This document shows positions 11,744 to 16,023 of a stretch of DNA of 16,023 nt, one piece after another (the first letter of the stretch is position 1; each line of letters opens with the position of its first letter). A program made the translations under genes and the position numbers. The notes beneath the pieces are model-generated. The model saw only the letters and a list, made by a program, of their open reading frames with translations. It was not told the origin of the DNA and ran no database searches. Origin of the DNA: an uncultured Microcaldota archaeon (GTDB lineage: Archaea > Micrarchaeota > Micrarchaeia > Anstonellales > Anstonellaceae); assembly GCA_903923795.1 (NCBI GenBank), contig CAIXYX010000107.1, positions 1-16,023 on the forward strand, written 5' to 3'.

Positions 11744-13834
11744 ATGAGCGCCAAGATATTTGATGATCCCCTCAAGCGCAAGCAGTGCTTTGAGGAGTTC
11801 TTGCAGAACAAGTTCAAAAAAGAGCCGTCTGAAGTGTCTAAAGAGGAGATGCTTTCACTTGGATGCAAAGACCTCTATAATAAAGAAATTCGCAAAACAA
11901 CTATCGGAAGCGTAGGAAGTCTTTACGATTGGCACATAAAACAAAATTCAGGCCAGAATCTCATCTTCTCCATCCTCCAAGACTTGGGCTATTCCAAGTC
12001 TCTTGACATTAGCGAGCAAGAAGCAGTCAGTGCCTCGTTAATTCGCGCTGCCAAAGCCCGCGACATCTTTTCAAATCCCGCTAACCGCCGCATCTGTTTC
12101 GATGAATTCCTTAAAAACAAGTTCAAAAAAGAGCCAACAGAAGTGACCAAAGATGAGATGCTCTCAGTAGGCGAAAAAGATTTCGAGAATAAAGAATTCA
12201 ACAAGACATCTGTCGGAAGCGCAGGAAGTCTTTATCGCAAGTTCTCACGACAAAAATCCGGCCAGAATGTCATCTTCTCCATTCTCCAAGATACGGGCTA
12301 TTCCAAGTCTCTTGGCATCCGCGAGCCGGAAGCTGCCAGCGCCGGTACAATACGTAGAGGTGAAGCCCGTGAAATCTTTTCAAATCCCGCTAACCGCCGC
12401 ATCTGTTTCGATGAATTCCTTAAAAACAAGTTCAAAAAAGAGCCAACAGAAGTGACCAAAGATGAGATGCTCTCATTGTCTCACAAAGACCTCAATAATA
12501 AAAAAATCAATAAAACTTTGGTCGGAAGTGTCTCGAGCCTCGGCGGATGGCACGCCGACCAAAAATCCGGTCAAAATCTCATCTTCTCCATTCTCCAAGA
12601 CACTGGCTATGCGCAATCTCTTGGCATCCGTGAGCATGAAGCCATCAGTGCCGGGTTAATGCATATTGGCGAAAGCCGTGACATCTTTTCAAAGCAAGCC
12701 AACCGCCGCATCTGTTTCGACGAATTCCTAAAAAACGTGTTCAAAAAAGAGCCGTCTGAAGTGACTCAAGCGGAGATTCTCTCAATTGTTCGAAAAGATT
12801 TCGAGAATAATAAAATCAACAAGACATCTGTCGGAAGCGCAGTAACCCTTTATAATTGGTATAAAAAACAAAAATCCGGCCAGAATATCCGTTTCTATAT
12901 TCTCCAAGACACGAGATATACTCACAAATTCAATCTCTCGGAACAGGAGGTTATCTCAACATCTCGTTCCAAACTGGTTCAAAACTTGCGCACTTGTAAT
13001 TCCATCGTCATCCTCGACCCGAAAATCGTCGGAGGTGAAAACCACTCCAACCACGTGCTTCCCGACACGTTCATTCTCTCCACCAAGAGCCAGCCCCAGC
13101 AAATCCAAATCACCATGTCTCTCAAACCCTCCGACATCTCTCACACTGAAGGCCCCTCCGACCTCCCGCTCTTCAACCAGGCGCTCAACAAAATCTATCC
13201 GAATGTTGAAATCATCACCGAATCAACCGCTTATAACAAACTCCAGAACGGAATCGTCGGGGAGCAGATGCTTATCAAGTCCAAATACGCTCTCGATGAC
13301 ATTTATGTCAAAGGCCTCGCTCTCATGGGTTACCAAATCAATGAGCAGGACATCACCATCAAGACTGGGAATCCCGAAACCGACCGTCACTTTATCGGCA
13401 AGAGCGCCACTCTAATCATCCGTGCCGAAAACAAGAATGACGCCGCTCCTCTCATGTTCAAGAATCACCTAGAACCTGTCAAAGAGACCCTCCATATTCT
13501 GAGCCAATACTCCAGAATGGCAAGAGAAGCCCCTACCGAGAATGAGATGTTCCATCTCATCACCAAGGCGCTGGACTGGATGATCTTCGTCTCCGAGCAG
13601 GGGTATGTCTCAAAAGAGCGCCTCGAGCCGCTCCAGAACGAATTCCTGAGCAGGCTGGCCCGCGCCGAATCCAACAAGCTCGCCTCTCTCGGCCATTTAA
13701 GATATGATCTGGCATCAGTCATTTCTTCCAAAAAGGAGTTCGAGAAGTCGGTCAATCCACTCGAGAAGAAATTCGAGAAGCGGGTGCAGAATGCAAAGAT
13801 GAGGCAAGGGCAGATTGGCCAGATGCTGCGCTAA
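11744..13834 (+). CDS. Unrecognised 696-aa protein with four 103-residue repeats
   Basis: I do not recognise the family. Residues 4-415 are four consecutive repeats of exactly 103 residues without indels, starting at KIF (11753), DIF (12062), EIF (12371) and DIF (12680). Shared blocks are IFSNPANRRICFDEFLKN, FKKEPTEVTKDEMLS, NKTSVGS, the SGQN block followed by FSILQDTGY, and SLGIRE. The repeat is basic and helical, and loosely recalls DNA-binding repeats near homing endonucleases, but this is only a guess. Residues about 420-580 form a separate domain (IVILDPKIVGGENHSNHVLP onward). The last 110 residues are charged, helical and perhaps coiled-coil. There is no signal peptide or membrane segment. 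It has its own promoter and sits just outside the ATPase 2 inverted repeats, transcribed away from it. Confidence 0.8.
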   Translation: MSAKIFDDPLKRKQCFEEFLQNKFKKEPSEVSKEEMLSLGCKDLYNKEIRKTTIGSVGSLYDWHIKQNSGQNLIFSILQDLGYSKSLDISEQEAVSASLIRAAKARDIFSNPANRRICFDEFLKNKFKKEPTEVTKDEMLSVGEKDFENKEFNKTSVGSAGSLYRKFSRQKSGQNVIFSILQDTGYSKSLGIREPEAASAGTIRRGEAREIFSNPANRRICFDEFLKNKFKKEPTEVTKDEMLSLSHKDLNNKKINKTLVGSVSSLGGWHADQKSGQNLIFSILQDTGYAQSLGIREHEAISAGLMHIGESRDIFSKQANRRICFDEFLKNVFKKEPSEVTQAEILSIVRKDFENNKINKTSVGSAVTLYNWYKKQKSGQNIRFYILQDTRYTHKFNLSEQEVISTSRSKLVQNLRTCNSIVILDPKIVGGENHSNHVLPDTFILSTKSQPQQIQITMSLKPSDISHTEGPSDLPLFNQALNKIYPNVEIITESTAYNKLQNGIVGEQMLIKSKYALDDIYVKGLALMGYQINEQDITIKTGNPETDRHFIGKSATLIIRAENKNDAAPLMFKNHLEPVKETLHILSQYSRMAREAPTENEMFHLITKALDWMIFVSEQGYVSKERLEPLQNEFLSRLARAESNKLASLGHLRYDLASVISSKKEFEKSVNPLEKKFEKRVQNAKMRQGQIGQMLR
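11753..12988 (+). repeat. Four tandem 309-bp coding repeats
   Basis: Period 309 bp, with copies starting at 11753, 12062, 12371 and 12680. Copies 2 and 3 share an uninterrupted identical stretch of 102 bp (12065-12166 and 12374-12475), while copies 1 and 4 are more diverged and copy 4 fades at its end. The identity at silent positions points to a recent duplication or gene conversion. Confidence 0.9.
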
Positions 13835-13843
13835 GCCCACTTC

Positions 13844-13852
13844 TTTTTATAC
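13844..13852 (+). promoter_or_regulatory. TATA box for dph2
   Basis: TTTTTATAC lies 22-30 nt before the ATG at 13874 and 9 bp after the stop of the repeat-protein gene. The T-run may also end that gene's transcript. No Shine-Dalgarno sequence is visible. Confidence 0.5.
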
Positions 13853-13873
13853 TTCGTCTGGAGCATTAATTCC

Positions 13874-14818
13874 ATGAGAATCCTTCTCCAGTTCCCACAG
13901 GGCCTCAAAAGCAAAGCTTTGGAGGAATCAGCCAAATTCGAAAAAGACGGCCACGAAATCTTCCTCTCCGCCTCTCCCTGCTGGGGCGCCTGCGACCTTG
14001 CATTGGATGAGGCGAAAAAACTCAAGGCGGACAAGCTCGTGCATTACGGCCACGCCCAATTTGGCGAGCGGAAAGTGAAAGGCGCCGGCAGGCTCGAAAT
14101 CGAATACCGTCTTTATCCAATCACCGTCGATTTGGCCGTCATGCACAACGCCCTCGCCCAGCTTGCCCCATACAAGCGTTTGGCTCTTGTCACAACTGTT
14201 TCGCACATCCATCAGCTTGACGAGATGAAGAAAATCCTGCGCGAGGGCGACAAAGCTCATCCGCACGAAGTGCTCACAGCAAAAGGCGCCATGGCCATCC
14301 TCGAGGGGCAGGTGTTGGGCTGCGATTCATCTGCCGCCGACAAGTTGGCTAGCAAGGTCGACGCCATCATATACTTCGGGGGCGGTGAATTCCACCCGTT
14401 GGGCATCAAATCAAACAAGCCGATTTTCGCCGTCAATCCATACGCCCGCTCGGCCGCTCAAATCAACGACCTCATAGAAAAGAAGCGCAAAAAAGAGAGC
14501 GGCATGCTAATCGCCGCCAGCCAGGCAAAGCGCATCGGCATTTTGGCCAGCACAAAGCCCGGCCAATTCAATCTGCGCGCCGCCGAAAACGCGAAGAAGA
14601 AGCTGCTCGCCGTCGGAGTTCAGCAAGTCTCCATCCTCGTCGGAAACGAGTTCGATTTCGACTCCATCAAGGACTTCAATTCATTCGACGCCTACATCAC
14701 CGCGGCCTGCCCGCGCCTAATCGATGATGCCGAGCGTCTCGACAAGCCGATTCTAAATCTTGCGCAACTGCCAAAACTTCTCAAGCTGATGCAGGATTTG
14801 GGAAAAAACAGGTTCTAA
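13874..14818 (+). CDS. dph2: Diphthamide biosynthesis enzyme Dph2 (3-amino-3-carboxypropyl transferase)
   Basis: A 314-aa archaeal Dph2. As a homodimeric [4Fe-4S] radical enzyme it cleaves SAM to transfer a 3-amino-3-carboxypropyl group onto the conserved histidine of elongation factor 2, the first step of diphthamide formation in the cytoplasm. The three cluster cysteines are present in their typical settings: CWGACDLA (Cys40), GQVLGCDSS (Cys150) and TAACPRLIDD (Cys279). VHYGHA and FGGGEFHPLG are also family blocks. The length is slightly below the usual 330-340 aa, with a short N-terminus that begins directly in the first strand (MRILLQFPQGL). A TATA box 22-30 nt upstream supports the start. 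The stop is only 3 bp from the end of the convergent hypothetical gene. Confidence 0.94.
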   Translation: MRILLQFPQGLKSKALEESAKFEKDGHEIFLSASPCWGACDLALDEAKKLKADKLVHYGHAQFGERKVKGAGRLEIEYRLYPITVDLAVMHNALAQLAPYKRLALVTTVSHIHQLDEMKKILREGDKAHPHEVLTAKGAMAILEGQVLGCDSSAADKLASKVDAIIYFGGGEFHPLGIKSNKPIFAVNPYARSAAQINDLIEKKRKKESGMLIAASQAKRIGILASTKPGQFNLRAAENAKKKLLAVGVQQVSILVGNEFDFDSIKDFNSFDAYITAACPRLIDDAERLDKPILNLAQLPKLLKLMQDLGKNRF

Positions 14819-14821
14819 AGC

Positions 14822-15673
14822 TCATCGCGGGCATCTCTCTTTCAGCCATCTTTCATATTTCGCATCAAACTTCTCTCTTTCTTCCATCAGATCATCAACT
14901 TTTTCAATGCCTGTTCCGGTCTCTTTCCCGTTATAGCTCTTCGGATACCTGCCATGCTGCCTGTCATATTCCTTTTTCCAGCCAGCGCCAAAAATATTCT
15001 TGAACGCGGTCTGCACGCTCTCTTCGGCCTTCTCAACAACCTGCATGTTCTTCTTAATCTCCGCCCTCATCGCAGCAGCCGCCTGTATCTCCCGCTCGAC
15101 TGTCTTCCATGCCTTTGTTTCGTCATAAATATATCTTAGCAAGAGTCCAGCTCTGCGGGCCTCCCCCTGTTCGTCCTCGAGCGCTTCGGGGTCGGCTGCG
15201 GCCTTCACATATGCCTGGAGTTTGTCTATGTCGACTTTCCTCAATTCTCCGAAGAAATACGTGACAAGCTCGCGGCATTCCCCGACTGTGCCGAATTCCA
15301 GCCTCATCCTTCGATTGACGCTTCCATTCGAGTCCGCGGTCCGCTCGGCCGTGCGCAGGCCTTCGGTCATCCCCTCTTTCTTGATGAAGCTCAACCTCTG
15401 CTCAGGGAAATTCTTGTCAAGTACGCCGTCTTCTTTGAGTTTTTTCCTCACCTCGCGATAGCCGCCATGGTAATAGAGTGGTACCACGAGGTCTGCTTCG
15501 TTTATCTCTTTTTTCAGCGGCAATTGCTCGAAAAATTCGTTTATTCGGCAAGATGGCATAGCCAGAAGCCTGGTCTTGAACTCCTCCCATCCAAGAACCC
15601 CGAGATTCTTATATCTTTTAGACGTCTCTTTTCGGGTCGGGGGCTGGTTCTGTTTAGAAGCGATGTCTTTCAT
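14822..15673 (-). CDS. Hypothetical charged, helical protein
   Basis: A 283-aa protein that I do not recognise. It is strongly charged and mostly predicted helical, with Glu/Lys-rich stretches around 150-230 (for example KAWKTVEREIQAAAAMRAEIKKN), no membrane helices and no signal peptide. An aromatic block near residues 65-75 (VPLYYHGGYREVRKKLKEDG) and FKNIFGAGWKKEYDRQHGRYPKSY near 225-250 may be domain cores. The ATG at 15673 is supported by a TATA-like ATTAAATT at 15698-15705 (minus strand), 25-32 nt upstream, which overlaps the uvrC stop codon. It is on the same strand as uvrC, 27 bp downstream, so it could be read both with uvrC and from its own promoter. It ends 3 bp from dph2, tail to tail. 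Confidence 0.65.
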   Translation of the reverse strand: MKDIASKQNQPPTRKETSKRYKNLGVLGWEEFKTRLLAMPSCRINEFFEQLPLKKEINEADLVVPLYYHGGYREVRKKLKEDGVLDKNFPEQRLSFIKKEGMTEGLRTAERTADSNGSVNRRMRLEFGTVGECRELVTYFFGELRKVDIDKLQAYVKAAADPEALEDEQGEARRAGLLLRYIYDETKAWKTVEREIQAAAAMRAEIKKNMQVVEKAEESVQTAFKNIFGAGWKKEYDRQHGRYPKSYNGKETGTGIEKVDDLMEEREKFDAKYERWLKERCPR

Positions 15674-15697
15674 ATTTCTATATATGCAGCAACAAGC

Positions 15698-15705
15698 AAT
15701 TTAAT
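15698..15705 (-). promoter_or_regulatory. TATA-like box overlapping the uvrC stop codon
   Basis: ATTAAATT on the minus strand contains the TAA stop of uvrC and lies 25-32 nt before the ATG of the downstream hypothetical gene. A second AT-rich stretch, CATATATAG, lies only 5-13 nt before the ATG, too close to act as its TATA box. Confidence 0.4.
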
Positions 15706-16023
15706 CCCTTCTCCCACTCGCCCGTTTTCTCACCAGTTTGCGGTTATACCCAATCACGAACCTGTGCGCCTCATCACGCGCGCGCTGCAGCACGTGCAAA
15801 CCCTCATTCTTCTTGTCCAGAACAAGCGGCCTGCTCATTTCCAAACCGTAAATCTCCTCATTCTCTTTTGCAAGAGAGAAGAGCGGTAAATCAAGGTCAA
15901 GCTGGTCCAGCGCATCTTTGGCAGCATGCAACTGCCCCAAGCCCCCGTCAATCAGAACGAGGTCGGGCATGGCCGTGCCTTCGTCGCGCAGCCGTCTATA
16001 ACGCCGGAAAACTGCCTCTTTTA
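15701..16023 (-). CDS. uvrC: UvrABC system protein C, C-terminal part (start outside window)
   Basis: The frame is open to the window edge, giving 107 C-terminal residues. They fall in the RNase H-like endonuclease domain that makes the 5' incision in nucleotide excision repair. Visible motifs are KEAVFRRYRRL, PDLVLIDGGLGQLHAA (with the conserved acidic residue and GG.GQ), LAKENEEIY, and the very typical LQRARDEAHRFVIGYNRKL near the end. The C-terminus is short: only a few residues follow that block, so the helix-hairpin-helix tail of many bacterial UvrC proteins is missing. An ATG at 15970 is internal and not the start. In archaea, UvrABC occurs only in some lineages and is thought to come from bacteria. 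Confidence 0.93.
   Translation of the reverse strand, partial: KEAVFRRYRRLRDEGTAMPDLVLIDGGLGQLHAAKDALDQLDLDLPLFSLAKENEEIYGLEMSRPLVLDKKNEGLHVLQRARDEAHRFVIGYNRKLVRKRASGRRD

Overview
The window is archaeal chromosomal DNA. It holds an archaeal fibrillarin (FlpA), a one-gene archaeal Dph2, a tRNA-Lys(UUU) with a canonical 37/38 intron and no encoded CCA, and TATA-like boxes about 22-32 nt upstream of most starts, as expected for leaderless archaeal genes. A UvrC C-terminus at the right edge shows a lineage carrying UvrABC repair, which only some archaea have. A DPANN-type lineage fits this mix but cannot be proven from this sequence.

Layout. (1) 1-3410: surface-glycan genes. These are the end of a membrane family-2 glycosyltransferase (+), convergent with a minus-strand group: DPM1-like glycosyltransferase, UDP-GlcNAc 2-epimerase (19 bp overlap) and a SAM methyltransferase. 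(2) About 3456-5999: a two-HTH regulator whose promoter is bracketed by a perfect inverted repeat, a decayed stretch with 33-bp repeats, and an AAA ATPase/DUF4143 protein ending 12 bp from the 3' end of tRNA-Lys. A degenerate copy of that tRNA 3' end lies about 2.5 kb away at 3456-3475 in the same orientation, so this segment looks like an element integrated at the tRNA. (3) 5979-10297: core genes tRNA-Lys, fibrillarin, PEP synthase with an unusual Ser-rich linker, and a PH-domain membrane protein. (4) 10327-11670: a second, divergent AAA ATPase, enclosed by imperfect ~62-bp inverted repeats, each containing two palindromes 33 bp apart. (5) 11744-13834: an unrecognised 696-aa protein with four gapless 103-residue repeats. 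(6) 13874-16023: Dph2, a hypothetical gene and the UvrC C-terminus.

The most unusual material is the pair of single-gene ATPase loci. Each carries palindromes spaced at 33 bp, one sits at a tRNA, and the other lies inside terminal inverted repeats. This could be an uncharacterised kind of small mobile or selfish ATPase unit, or two autoregulated ATPase operators. The sequence alone cannot decide.
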